This document shows, piece by piece, positions 56,698 to 64,000 of a stretch of DNA of 64,000 nucleotides. The DNA comes from an uncultured Methylophaga sp. (GTDB lineage Bacteria > Pseudomonadota > Gammaproteobacteria > Nitrosococcales > Methylophagaceae), in the NCBI RefSeq assembly GCF_947259025.1, contig NZ_CAMYKO010000002.1:186001-250000 (forward strand), given 5' to 3'. The translations under genes were made by a program, and so were the position numbers. How positions within the stretch are numbered: position 1 is the stretch's first letter; every line of letters starts with the position of its first letter. A model generated the notes under the pieces. The model was not told where the DNA came from and searched no databases. It saw only the letters and a program-made list of their open reading frames with translations.

Positions 56698-57969
56698 ATG
56701 GCAATTAACCGACGAAGGCTGATGCAAACGGCTGTTGCTGCCGGTTCTGCCGTCATGTTTCCTCAACTCAGCCTGAAAGCCAAGTCAGGCAAAAGAAAGC
56801 AACGGGTCGTCGTGGTCGGTGGTGGCTTTGCCGGGGCTACGGCAGCCAAATACCTTAAAATGTGGGCGCCGGAGCTTGATGTGGTCATGGTCGAGAAAAA
56901 CGACCGCTTTGTATCCTGCCCGCAGAGTAACCTGGTGCTGAGCGGTCATCGCAGCCTGCAGCAACTGACTCATGATTATCAGTCATTATCGGCACAGCAT
57001 GATGTAAAGACCGTGCAGGCGACGGTGACGGCGATTGATACCGACAACAAACGGGTCAGGCTCAGCGATAACAGCGACATCGCTTATGATCGCCTGATTC
57101 TGGCTCCGGGCATTGATTTCAGCTACGAAACCTTGCCGATGCTGACGCCGCAGGTGGTCGCAGAGCAGATCCCGCATGCCTGGAAAGCCGGACCGCAAAC
57201 CCAGTTACTGGCCGACCAACTCAAAGCGATGCGACCCGGCGGCATTGTAGTGATGACGATACCGGCAGCGCCGTTTCGCTGTCCCCCCGGTCCTTATGAG
57301 CGGGCCTGCCAGATTGCCTTATTTCTCAAGCAACACAACCCCACTGGGAAGTTGATTATTCTTGATGCCAATGGCGGCATTGTTTCCAAAGCGGCCCTGT
57401 TTCAGGGCGCCTGGGAAAGCCACTATCCGGGACTGATTGATTATTACCCGAGCAATGCGCTGGAATCTGTGGATGTTGCCAGTTTGTCGGTGGAAAGCCT
57501 GTTCGATAGCTTCAAAGCCGATGTGCTTAATGTTATTCCGCCACAGAAGGCCGGTAAAGTCGCTGAACTGGCCGGGGTGATCAATGTGGACAGACGCTGG
57601 TGCGCAGTGGATTTTCGCAGTTATGAATCCACAGCTGTTAAAGACGTGCATGTGATTGGCGATGCTGTGGCGTCCAATATGCCCAAGTCCGGCCATATCG
57701 CCAATTCACAGGCCAAAGTCTGTGCTGCCGCCGTGATTGACCTGCTTAAACACCGTGAAATCGAGGCTAGCCCCAAGTTCGGTAATACCTGCTACAGCTT
57801 TGTTGATGCTGACAAAGCCGGTCATGTGGCAGCGGTGTTTGCCTTCGATGAGCAAGCCGGACAGATGACCGCGATGCCGGGCGGCGGGGTCTCGGCTTCG
57901 GCCAGCGAGCAGGAGGGGCGTTTTGCCGATGCCTGGGCGCATAATCTCTGGTCCGATATGCTGCGCTAA
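56698..57969 (+). CDS. fccB: Flavocytochrome c sulfide dehydrogenase flavoprotein subunit
   Basis: FccB oxidises sulfide in the periplasm and passes electrons to cytochrome c (FccA). The 423-residue precursor carries a twin-arginine signal (NRRRLMQTAVAAG, about 4-27). The FAD motif is VVVVGGGFAGATAAK. All three functional cysteines of Allochromatium FccB have counterparts: Cys74 in FVSCPQSNLVL (covalent FAD), and Cys195 (APFRCPPGPYERA) with Cys365 (FGNTCYSFVD), the redox pair. No cytochrome gene is adjacent. It lies 14 nt after lipA with an AGGAGG site. A SoxF-type role is possible. Confidence 0.93.
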   Translation: MAINRRRLMQTAVAAGSAVMFPQLSLKAKSGKRKQRVVVVGGGFAGATAAKYLKMWAPELDVVMVEKNDRFVSCPQSNLVLSGHRSLQQLTHDYQSLSAQHDVKTVQATVTAIDTDNKRVRLSDNSDIAYDRLILAPGIDFSYETLPMLTPQVVAEQIPHAWKAGPQTQLLADQLKAMRPGGIVVMTIPAAPFRCPPGPYERACQIALFLKQHNPTGKLIILDANGGIVSKAALFQGAWESHYPGLIDYYPSNALESVDVASLSVESLFDSFKADVLNVIPPQKAGKVAELAGVINVDRRWCAVDFRSYESTAVKDVHVIGDAVASNMPKSGHIANSQAKVCAAAVIDLLKHREIEASPKFGNTCYSFVDADKAGHVAAVFAFDEQAGQMTAMPGGGVSASASEQEGRFADAWAHNLWSDMLR

Positions 57970-58084
57970 GTCAGCCCGCTGACCAAGCTGAAAAGACGGT
58001 CGGCACTGTCAATGCAGACAGTTTACAACTGACTGAAAATCAAGGCTTAACCATATCCGGGATGTCGCTGCATCGCCAATGCAG

Positions 58085-58090
58085 TATAAT
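58085..58090 (+). promoter_or_regulatory. Putative -10 element upstream of gltA
   Basis: A perfect TATAAT, 52 nt before the gltA ATG in the 172-nt fccB-gltA gap. No clear -35 is present 17 nt upstream. An activator-dependent promoter would fit. Confidence 0.45.
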
Positions 58091-58141
58091 TCCTGACTTT
58101 CTGAATGTATCTCCACCATCAAGTTATTTATGAGGTTGTAG

Positions 58142-59302
58142 ATGAGTGATTTTTTACCCGGCCTGGAAGGGGTCCCCGCAACAAAGTCAGCCATTTCAAA
58201 TATTGATGGTGAGAAAGGCATACTAAGTTATCGCGGTTACCCGCTGGAAACCCTGGCTGAAAACAGCAGCTTTGAGGAAACGACACTGCTGTTGCTGAAT
58301 GGTGAGTTGCCCAACCAGAAAGCGCTGGATGTGTTCAAACAGGAACTGCGCCAGAACTACCGCATCAAGTACCACATCCGTGAAATGATGCGCCACTTCC
58401 CGCATACCGGCCATCCCATGGATATGCTGCAGACCGCGGTCTCCAGCCTGGGCATGTTCTATCCCGGTACTGAATGCCTGACCGACGCGGCCAGCTGTGA
58501 AGACCTCGATTACGTGCGCAACATGACGGTCAATATCATTGCACAAATGGCGCCGCTGGTGGCGATGTGGGAGCATATCCGCAACGGCTGGGATCCGATT
58601 GAACCACGTTCTGACCTCTCAGTCGCGGAAAACCTGCTTTACATGTTTACCGGTAATGAACCGGATCCATTGATGGCCAAAATCATGGACGTGTGCCTGA
58701 TTCTGCACGCCGAACATACCCTCAATGCCTCGACCTTTGCCGCACTGGTAGCCGGCTCCACTCTGGCGACGCCATACAGCGTGATTTCTGCAGCCATTGG
58801 CACACTGTCAGGCCCCTTACATGGTGGTGCCAACCAGCGCGTGGTGGGCATGCTGCAGGAAATCGGTTCGGCCAGCAAGGTGGAAGCCTGGGTCGACAGC
58901 AAGCTCAAAAACAAAGAAGTCATCTGGGGCATGGGTCACCGCGAATATAAAGTCAAAGATCCACGCGCCACCATCCTGCACAAATTGGTAGAAGAACTGG
59001 TCAACCAGCGTGGCGGTCATCTGGACGATATGTTCGATACCGCGCTTAAACTGGAAGAAGTCTGTGCTGACCGCCTGGGTCACAAGGGCGTCTATCCCAA
59101 TGTCGATTTCTACTCGGGCATTCTCTACAGTGAAATGGGCATTCCCGAAGATGAGTTCACCGCCTTGTTTGCCGTTGCCCGCAGTGCCGGCTGGCTGGCG
59201 CACTGGCGTGAACAAATTGCCAATAACCGTATTTACCGTCCTACCCAGATTTATGTGGGCAGTGAAATGCGTGAATACGTGCCGATGTCGGAGCGCGGCT
59301 GA
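58142..59302 (+). CDS. gltA: Citrate synthase
   Basis: Citrate synthase condenses oxaloacetate and acetyl-CoA. The 386-residue length is that of the compact form common in Gram-positives and archaea (E. coli GltA is 427 and hexameric), so allosteric NADH control may be lacking. The active site is visible: His in CLILHAEHTLNAST, His in GPLHGGANQRV, and Asp in YPNVDFYSGILY. It has its own upstream gap and is followed by a small hairpin (GCGGCT 59295-59300 with AGCCGC 59311-59316). Confidence 0.94.
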   Translation: MSDFLPGLEGVPATKSAISNIDGEKGILSYRGYPLETLAENSSFEETTLLLLNGELPNQKALDVFKQELRQNYRIKYHIREMMRHFPHTGHPMDMLQTAVSSLGMFYPGTECLTDAASCEDLDYVRNMTVNIIAQMAPLVAMWEHIRNGWDPIEPRSDLSVAENLLYMFTGNEPDPLMAKIMDVCLILHAEHTLNASTFAALVAGSTLATPYSVISAAIGTLSGPLHGGANQRVVGMLQEIGSASKVEAWVDSKLKNKEVIWGMGHREYKVKDPRATILHKLVEELVNQRGGHLDDMFDTALKLEEVCADRLGHKGVYPNVDFYSGILYSEMGIPEDEFTALFAVARSAGWLAHWREQIANNRIYRPTQIYVGSEMREYVPMSERG

Positions 59303-59329
59303 GGCGCATTAGCCGCTGTTGTGCCGGAG

Positions 59330-59530
59330 AGATCCTTCGGCAGGCTCAGGATGACGGCTTACTGAAACGCCCGACCATGTCATGCCGACCGCAGTGGAGG
59401 CATCTGGATTCGGAAAGATCCTTCGGCAAGCTCAGGATGACAGGGCGTTGAGAAGCCAAGATGTGTCATACCGACCGTAGTGGAGGCATCTGGGGTCGGA
59501 AAGATCCTTCGACAGGCTCAGGATGACGGG
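59330..59530. repeat. Tandem copies of a dispersed intergenic repeat
   Basis: The sequence AGATCCTTCGGCAGGCTCAG with the extension GATGACGG occurs at 59330, 59416 and 59502, an exact 86-nt period with one or two changes per copy. Between them TCATGCCGACCGCAGTGGAG followed by GCATCTGG recurs at 59380 and 59466. The unit resembles intergenic repeats scattered in many bacterial genomes. No ORF or gene lies here. Confidence 0.85.
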
Positions 59531-59568
59531 GGATGCGACTGAGTGATGGCTTATGACCGGCTATTTTC

Positions 59569-60576
59569 TCAGCGAATCAAGGTTTTACTGGGCTCACCCT
59601 GAATCTCCCGGACCAGCCGGGGCACGAGGTAACCAGGCAACTCAGCCCGGATAGCTTCAATCAAATCAATTGCCCGGCTTTCTTCCACATCAAAATGTTG
59701 GGCGCCGGCCACCTTGTCCAGCAGATGCAGGTAGTAGGGCAGTACATTCACCTCGCTGAGCCGCTCGCTCAAATCCACCAGGGCTTGCTTGCTATCATTA
59801 ACCCCTTTTAGCAACACTGCCTGATTCAGTAACTGACAGCCGGCCTGCTGCAGCTGGTACAGTGCGGTGGCCGTCTCAGCGTCAATCTCATTGGCATGAT
59901 TGGCATGAATCACCATGACCACTTTCAGTTTGCAATTGGCAATCCAGTCAAGCAGCGCGTTATCAACACGCTCGGGCAGAACCAGCGGCAAGCGGGTATG
60001 GATTCGTAAGCGCCTGAGATGGGGCAGTGTCTCCAGCTCAGACACCATCGTCGCCAGTTTTTTATCACTCAGTGACAGCGGATCGCCGCCACTCAGAATG
60101 ACTTCGTTGATACTGGTATCCGCTTTCAGTTGCGTCAGCGTCTGCTGCCACTGACTGGCCAGCGGGTTACTGTCCGCATAGGGGAAATGGCGGCGGAAAC
60201 AGTATCGGCAATGAATGGCACAGGCCCCCGTCGTGACCAGTAAGGCTCGACCCTGGTATTTCTGCAGCATGCCGGGAGAGGTGACAGCAAACTGATCGCC
60301 CACTGGATCACTGGCATAGCCTTCTGCATCAAAGCTTTCGTCAATCAGGGGAAACACCTGGCGTAGCAGAGGATCTTGCGGGTCACCATAGCGCATCTTA
60401 TTGATGTAGCTCTGTGGCACGCGCAGGGGAAACTGGCGGATCTTGTCTTTGCTGATCGCCGGCAAGGCATTACTCAGCCCCAGTTGTGCCAGCAATACAT
60501 CGGCATCGGAGACGGCCTGTGACAGTGCCGTTTGCCAGCCTTGTTTTTCCTTTAAGGGCGGGGATTGCGGTATCAT
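59569..60576 (-). CDS. epmB: EF-P beta-lysylation protein EpmB (lysine 2,3-aminomutase-like)
   Basis: EpmB converts (S)-alpha-lysine to (R)-beta-lysine, which EpmA attaches to EF-P. The protein is 335 residues from ATG 60576 (a TTG at 60594 gives six more). The radical SAM motif is [15 protein letters not shown]. The glycine-rich [10 protein letters not shown] and the PLP Lys region near the C-terminus ([12 protein letters not shown]) match EpmB. It lies divergently next to efp, with 52 nt between starts, and together with efp-epmA makes a compact pathway. Confidence 0.96.
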   Translation of the reverse strand: MIPQSPPLKEKQGWQTALSQAVSDADVLLAQLGLSNALPAISKDKIRQFPLRVPQSYINKMRYGDPQDPLLRQVFPLIDESFDAEGYASDPVGDQFAVTSPGMLQKYQGRALLVTTGACAIHCRYCFRRHFPYADSNPLASQWQQTLTQLKADTSINEVILSGGDPLSLSDKKLATMVSELETLPHLRRLRIHTRLPLVLPERVDNALLDWIANCKLKVVMVIHANHANEIDAETATALYQLQQAGCQLLNQAVLLKGVNDSKQALVDLSERLSEVNVLPYYLHLLDKVAGAQHFDVEESRAIDLIEAIRAELPGYLVPRLVREIQGEPSKTLIR

Positions 60577-60628
60577 AGTCTCTTTTATTCTCAAGCAGAC
60601 GAAAGATCGTCCCCCAAAAGAGGTTAAG

Positions 60629-61198
60629 ATGGCAAGTTATAGTACCAATGAGTTCAAGTCTGGTCTTAAATTCATGTTGGATGGTGATCCATGCAGCATC
60701 ATCGAGAATGAATTCGTTAAACCCGGTAAGGGTCAGGCTTTCAACCGCGTTAAATTCCGTAACCTGAAAACCGGTCGTGTTAACGAACGGACTTTCAAAT
60801 CCGGTGACAGCGTGGAAGGGGCTGACGTGCTTGAAATCGAACTGGAATATTCCTATAACGACAGCGAATTCTGGCATTTCATGGATCCCAATACCTTCGA
60901 ACAGTATGCGGCTGATGAAAATGCGATTGCTGAAGCCAAGGACTGGCTCAAGGAACAATACTCTTACCTGGTTACGCTGTGGGACGGTGCACCACTGCTG
61001 GTTCAGCCACCCAACTTCGTCAACCTGGCTGTGACCGAAACCGATCCCGGCGTGCGTGGTGATACCTCCAGTGGCGGTGGCAAGCCGGCGACTTTGGAAA
61101 CTGGTGCCGTGGTGCGTGTGCCGCTGTTTATTGAAGTCGGTGAAGTACTGAAAGTCGATACCCGCACCGCAACCTATGTCGAGCGCGCCAAGGATTAA
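60629..61198 (+). CDS. efp: Elongation factor P
   Basis: EF-P rescues ribosomes stalled at polyproline runs. From ATG 60629 it is 190 residues: KOW-like domain I with [14 protein letters not shown], two OB domains, and a C-terminus ending [14 protein letters not shown]. Lys34 in PGKGQAF is the beta-lysylation site, at the same number as in E. coli. The frame remains open to 60443 inside epmB, but AGAGG lies close to 60629 and the conserved N-terminus is [10 protein letters not shown]. epmA follows after 17 nt. Confidence 0.98.
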   Translation: MASYSTNEFKSGLKFMLDGDPCSIIENEFVKPGKGQAFNRVKFRNLKTGRVNERTFKSGDSVEGADVLEIELEYSYNDSEFWHFMDPNTFEQYAADENAIAEAKDWLKEQYSYLVTLWDGAPLLVQPPNFVNLAVTETDPGVRGDTSSGGGKPATLETGAVVRVPLFIEVGEVLKVDTRTATYVERAKD

Positions 61199-61215
61199 TC
61201 CCCTAAGCAGCCCGC

Positions 61216-62208
61216 ATGAGCCGGAAGATGTCGGCAGATAACTGGCAACCTACAGCGACTATCGACACTTTGAAACGGCGGGCTCAGCTTCTGGCTGATG
61301 TCCGCCGTTTTTTTGCTGCGCGCCAAGTACTGGAGGTCGAAACCCCGGTTTTGTCGCAGGCTGCCCCCACAGCCACCTATCTCGACAGCTTCGAAGCTCA
61401 ATACCTGCCACCCGGCAGTGAGCCTCAGAGCTATTACCTGCAAACGTCGCCTGAATTTCCGATGAAACGGCTACTGGCTGCCGGTAGTGGCGATATTTAC
61501 CAGATTGCCCGGGTGTTTCGTAACGGCGAGCTTGGGCGTTTGCATAATCCCGAGTTCACCATGCTGGAGTGGTATCGGCCAGCGCTTGATTATCATGGCC
61601 TGATGGATGAAGTTGATGCGCTGCTGCAAGAAGTCGCGGGTCTGCCAGCAGCACTGAAATTCAGCTATCAAACGCTGTTTGAGCAATACCTGAAGCTGGA
61701 TCCTTTGCAGGCAGAGGAGGACTCGTTGAAGCAGACGGCACTGGCATCCATTAAAGGTCTGCCGGACGACTGGCAAAGCGATCGCGATGGCTGGCTGGAA
61801 ATGCTGATGAGCGAGGTGATAGAGCCGGCGCTGGCCAAGTTGAAGCAGCCCGTCATTGTGTATGATTTTCCGGCTTCACAGGCGCAACTTGCCCGGATTA
61901 TGCAGAAAGAGTCTGGTGTCAGCGTGGCAGCGCGGTTTGAAGTCTTTGCCGGTGGCCTGGAACTGGCAAATGGCTATGATGAATGCCTGGATGCCGCCGA
62001 GTTAGAGCAACGCTTTGAGGCAGATAACAGGCAAAGACAACAACAGGGTAAAAGCGTGATGCCACTGGATGTTAGACTGCTGGCCGCGATTGAACACGGT
62101 TTACCACCTTGTACAGGGGTGGCAATCGGGCTGGACCGGCTCATGCTTTTGATCACAGGACTGAATCAACTTGAGGCGGTTCAAAGCTTTGGTTTTGAGC
62201 GCAGTTGA
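61216..62208 (+). CDS. epmA: EF-P lysyltransferase EpmA (PoxA/GenX)
   Basis: EpmA is a class II lysyl-tRNA synthetase paralogue without the anticodon-binding domain; it joins beta-lysine to EF-P Lys34. The 330 residues cover only the catalytic core, with motif 1 VLEVETPVLS, motif 2 ARVFRNGELGRLHNPEFTMLEWYR and motif 3 GVAIGLDRLMLL. The motif 2 stretch is interrupted here by the normal loop. The ATG at 61216 and one at 61228 are both possible starts; neither has a strong Shine-Dalgarno. It follows efp and is probably co-transcribed. Confidence 0.95.
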   Translation: MSRKMSADNWQPTATIDTLKRRAQLLADVRRFFAARQVLEVETPVLSQAAPTATYLDSFEAQYLPPGSEPQSYYLQTSPEFPMKRLLAAGSGDIYQIARVFRNGELGRLHNPEFTMLEWYRPALDYHGLMDEVDALLQEVAGLPAALKFSYQTLFEQYLKLDPLQAEEDSLKQTALASIKGLPDDWQSDRDGWLEMLMSEVIEPALAKLKQPVIVYDFPASQAQLARIMQKESGVSVAARFEVFAGGLELANGYDECLDAAELEQRFEADNRQRQQQGKSVMPLDVRLLAAIEHGLPPCTGVAIGLDRLMLLITGLNQLEAVQSFGFERS

Positions 62209-62278
62209 GTAATAATTAAACTGTGAAACACCTCACGGAATGACAGTCGCAGCAGGGAAGCCGGATATAAGGATGCTG

Positions 62279-63223
62279 ATGACAATGCGCAATAAAACTG
62301 GCCTGGTTGAACCGGATAACGACGTTTATAAAACCCTGCTTGAATCAACTCGTGCCATTCCCTGGAAAATTGACTGGCAAACCCTTGAGTTCAGCTATAT
62401 TGGCCCGCAGATCGAGGATTTACTGGGCTGGACCCCGGAAAGCTGGCAATCCGTCAACGACTGGGCCGAGCGTATGCACCCTGATGATCAGGCGTGGGTG
62501 GTCGACTTTTGTGTGTCTCAGTCAAAGGCCGGGTCTGATCATGAAGCCGATTACCGCGCTTTGACCCGTGATGGAAACTACGTTTGGATCCGTGATGTGG
62601 TGCATGTGGTCAGGGATGACAACGGTGAAGTTGAGGCTCTGGTCGGCTTCATGTTTGATATCAGCGAGCGTAAGGAAACTGAGCAGAAATTGCTGGATCT
62701 GCAAAAAGAACTGGAAGCTTTGTCTTATCAGGATGGTCTGACTGCAGTGCCCAACCGCCGTATGCTGGACAGTGTGCTGGAGCAGGAATGGTTAAAAGCG
62801 CGTCATAACCAGCAGCCATTGTCAGTACTGCTCATTGATATCGACTTTTTCAAGCAGTACAACGATTTATATGGTCACATTCAGGGCGATGACTGTCTAA
62901 AACAGGTCGCCGAAGTCCTGTCCGGAGCGGCTACCCGCTCGCGAGATTTCTTTGCCCGCTATGGCGGCGAAGAGTTTGTGATGGTGTTGCCGGAAACCGG
63001 AGCTGATGCGGCGATGAAGGTAGCGCAGCGCTGTCAACGCCGTATTCTGGCTGCGCAGATTCCGCATCAGCAGTCATCGGCGTCGCAGTTGCTGACTATC
63101 AGCATTGGCAGCGGCAGCATTGTACCCACACAGCAGGATCAGCTCAGAGATTTTATTGAACAGGTTGATCAAGCACTTTACCAGGCCAAACAGGCGGGAA
63201 GGAACCGGGTTCAGGCAGGCTAA
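62279..63223 (+). CDS. PAS-GGDEF diguanylate cyclase
   Basis: A probable cytoplasmic diguanylate cyclase. From ATG 62279 (AAGG 6 nt upstream) it is 314 residues: a PAS domain with PAC motif (about 18-140, ending FMFDISERKETE), a short coiled linker, and a GGDEF domain with GGEEF at 229-233. An RxxD inhibitory site, RSRD, lies 5 residues before the motif, so product feedback is expected. ATGs at 62240, 62273 and 62285 are alternatives. No membrane helix is visible; the PAS domain may sense redox, light or a small ligand. Confidence 0.9.
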   Translation: MTMRNKTGLVEPDNDVYKTLLESTRAIPWKIDWQTLEFSYIGPQIEDLLGWTPESWQSVNDWAERMHPDDQAWVVDFCVSQSKAGSDHEADYRALTRDGNYVWIRDVVHVVRDDNGEVEALVGFMFDISERKETEQKLLDLQKELEALSYQDGLTAVPNRRMLDSVLEQEWLKARHNQQPLSVLLIDIDFFKQYNDLYGHIQGDDCLKQVAEVLSGAATRSRDFFARYGGEEFVMVLPETGADAAMKVAQRCQRRILAAQIPHQQSSASQLLTISIGSGSIVPTQQDQLRDFIEQVDQALYQAKQAGRNRVQAG

Positions 63224-63346
63224 AGCAAGGCTTGCCTGCCTGTTGTCAGAAAACTAACAGTATGCACAGGAAATGATTTTGCCTGTCGCATCCAGTAACA
63301 TCGTGATTAAGCCATCACCCAGAGCCAAGCCAACAGATACCAATTT

Positions 63347-63811
63347 ATGAAACTTTCTTTAGCACAGCCCAACGCCAGCCACTATGATGCTTTGTCTACC
63401 TGGATCAGTGATGCAGAGGCCTGCGTCCACTGGGCCGGGCCGGGCATCGACTATCCATTTTCCGGTGAGGCATTGCCGCAGCTGTTGCAAAAACAAGACA
63501 GCAAAAGCTTTTCGCTGACCGATGCCGAAGAGGGACTGATGGGCTTTGGTCAATACTGGCCAGGCAAGCCGGGCACGGTGCACCTGGGCCGGATTATTAT
63601 CAATCCACTCTACCGTGGTCAGGGACTGGGCAAAGCTTTATTGCAGTTGCTGATTGCCGAGGCCAGCCATCGCCATCAGCCAGAGACAATTACCCTGAAC
63701 GTGCTGCGCGATAATCCGCGGGCGACGTTCCTGTATCGCAAGATGGGCTTTGTCCCTCATGAAGATCATTCAACAGCGGACATGATCTTTATGCAACTGG
63801 ATGCCGACTAG
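63347..63811 (+). CDS. GNAT family N-acetyltransferase
   Basis: A 154-residue protein with the GNAT fold. The acetyl-CoA motif A is in LGRIIINPLYRGQGLGKALLQ (R-x-x-G-x-G/A) with the following helix, and motif B includes LNVLRDNPRATFLYRKMGFV. The substrate, a small amine or a protein N-terminus, cannot be inferred. It stands alone, with 123 nt before it and a convergent gene after it. Confidence 0.88.
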   Translation: MKLSLAQPNASHYDALSTWISDAEACVHWAGPGIDYPFSGEALPQLLQKQDSKSFSLTDAEEGLMGFGQYWPGKPGTVHLGRIIINPLYRGQGLGKALLQLLIAEASHRHQPETITLNVLRDNPRATFLYRKMGFVPHEDHSTADMIFMQLDAD

Positions 63812-63886
63812 CCGGATTGCTATGCCTTCATGCCCCGGCAACAGCTTCATGCACTGATTTGATTGTCAGGCCGGTGCTGGCCAAGC

Positions 63887-64000
63887 TCAGCTTTGCATCA
63901 GCTCCGGTAGCCACAGGCTGATTTGCGGGAAAGCGATCATCAGGCCCAGCACCAGGATTTGCACCACCACGAAGGGTACGATGCCTTTGTAGATTGATTG
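63887..64000 (-). CDS. TRAP transporter large permease (DctM-type), C-terminal fragment
   Basis: The last 37 codons of a gene that enters from beyond the window. The minus strand reads QSIYKGIVPFVVVQILVLGL, continues MIAFPQISLWLPELMQS and stops at TGA 63887-63889. This matches the C-terminal membrane helix of DctM/TRAP large permeases (YRGVIPF and FPQI...WLP patterns). The substrate-binding and small-permease genes would be further right. The substrate is unknown. Confidence 0.8.
   Translation of the reverse strand, partial: QSIYKGIVPFVVVQILVLGLMIAFPQISLWLPELMQS

Noticed and set aside
59330-59530. CRISPR array
   Set aside because: Only three cores with a regular 86-nt period, and the sequence between them is itself repeated, so there are no unique spacers and no cas genes nearby.

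Overview
The window is chromosomal DNA from a gammaproteobacterium, densely packed with mostly housekeeping genes. The evidence is gene content and order: greA-rlmE-ftsH-folP-glmM-tpiA-secG-tRNA-Leu, a 14-gene nuoA-N operon with separate nuoC and nuoD, gatC/gatA divergent from mreBCD, mrdA-mrdB-mltB-rlpA-dacA-dat-ybeD-lipB-lipA, and epmB/efp/epmA. A PagP outer-membrane acyltransferase shows a Gram-negative envelope. A flavocytochrome c sulfide dehydrogenase flavoprotein suggests sulfide oxidation, so a sulfur-oxidising or methylotrophic gammaproteobacterium is plausible. The genus cannot be fixed from sequence alone.

Layout. 1-7.1 kb (+): possible carB tail, greA, a DUF4149 membrane protein, rlmE, ftsH, folP, glmM, tpiA, secG, tRNA-Leu(GAG). 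7.2-11.8 kb: a GGDEF/EAL protein (+) converging on a hybrid histidine kinase (-). 12.1-26.7 kb (+): the complete complex I operon and a DUF2818 gene. 26.9-29.1 kb (+): a second-type EF-G (fusA2) and tRNA-Pro(CGG). 29.4-30.6 kb: pagP (-) divergent from a cupredoxin gene (+). 30.6-34.1 kb (-): DUF711, ACT, DUF4112 and rluD genes. 34.2 kb (+): a monohaem cytochrome resembling FccA. 34.6-43.3 kb (-): mutM, a GldA/F/G-like ABC system with a DUF4340 protein, an EAL-HDOD protein, rpmB-rpmG, a TlpA-like protein and an acetolactate synthase-like enzyme. 43.36-43.55 kb: a nested inverted-repeat element. 43.6-45.4 kb (-): gatC-gatA. 45.5-59.3 kb (+): the rod-shape and cell-wall cluster, lipoate genes, fccB and citrate synthase. 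59.3-59.5 kb: tandem dispersed-type repeats. 59.6-62.2 kb: epmB (-) divergent from efp-epmA (+). 62.3-64 kb: PAS-GGDEF protein, GNAT acetyltransferase, and the C-terminal end of a TRAP transporter permease (-).

How the genes work together. The nuo operon encodes a complex I of the form that lacks cluster N7. The mre/mrd/mltB/rlpA/dacA run builds the elongating side wall. lipB and lipA make protein-bound lipoate. epmB and epmA modify Lys34 of the EF-P encoded between them. Four c-di-GMP or phosphorelay genes are scattered at 7-12, 39-40 and 62-63 kb.

I found no phage, CRISPR array, defence island or clearly new multi-gene system. The most interesting signals are: a probable non-canonical ATT start for mreC just behind an attenuator-like hairpin; a flavocytochrome c sulfide dehydrogenase whose likely cytochrome lies 22 kb away; the nested inverted-repeat element beside a gatCA operon lacking gatB; a heavily codon-biased fusA2; and the poorly understood DUF711/ACT and GldG/DUF4340 operons.
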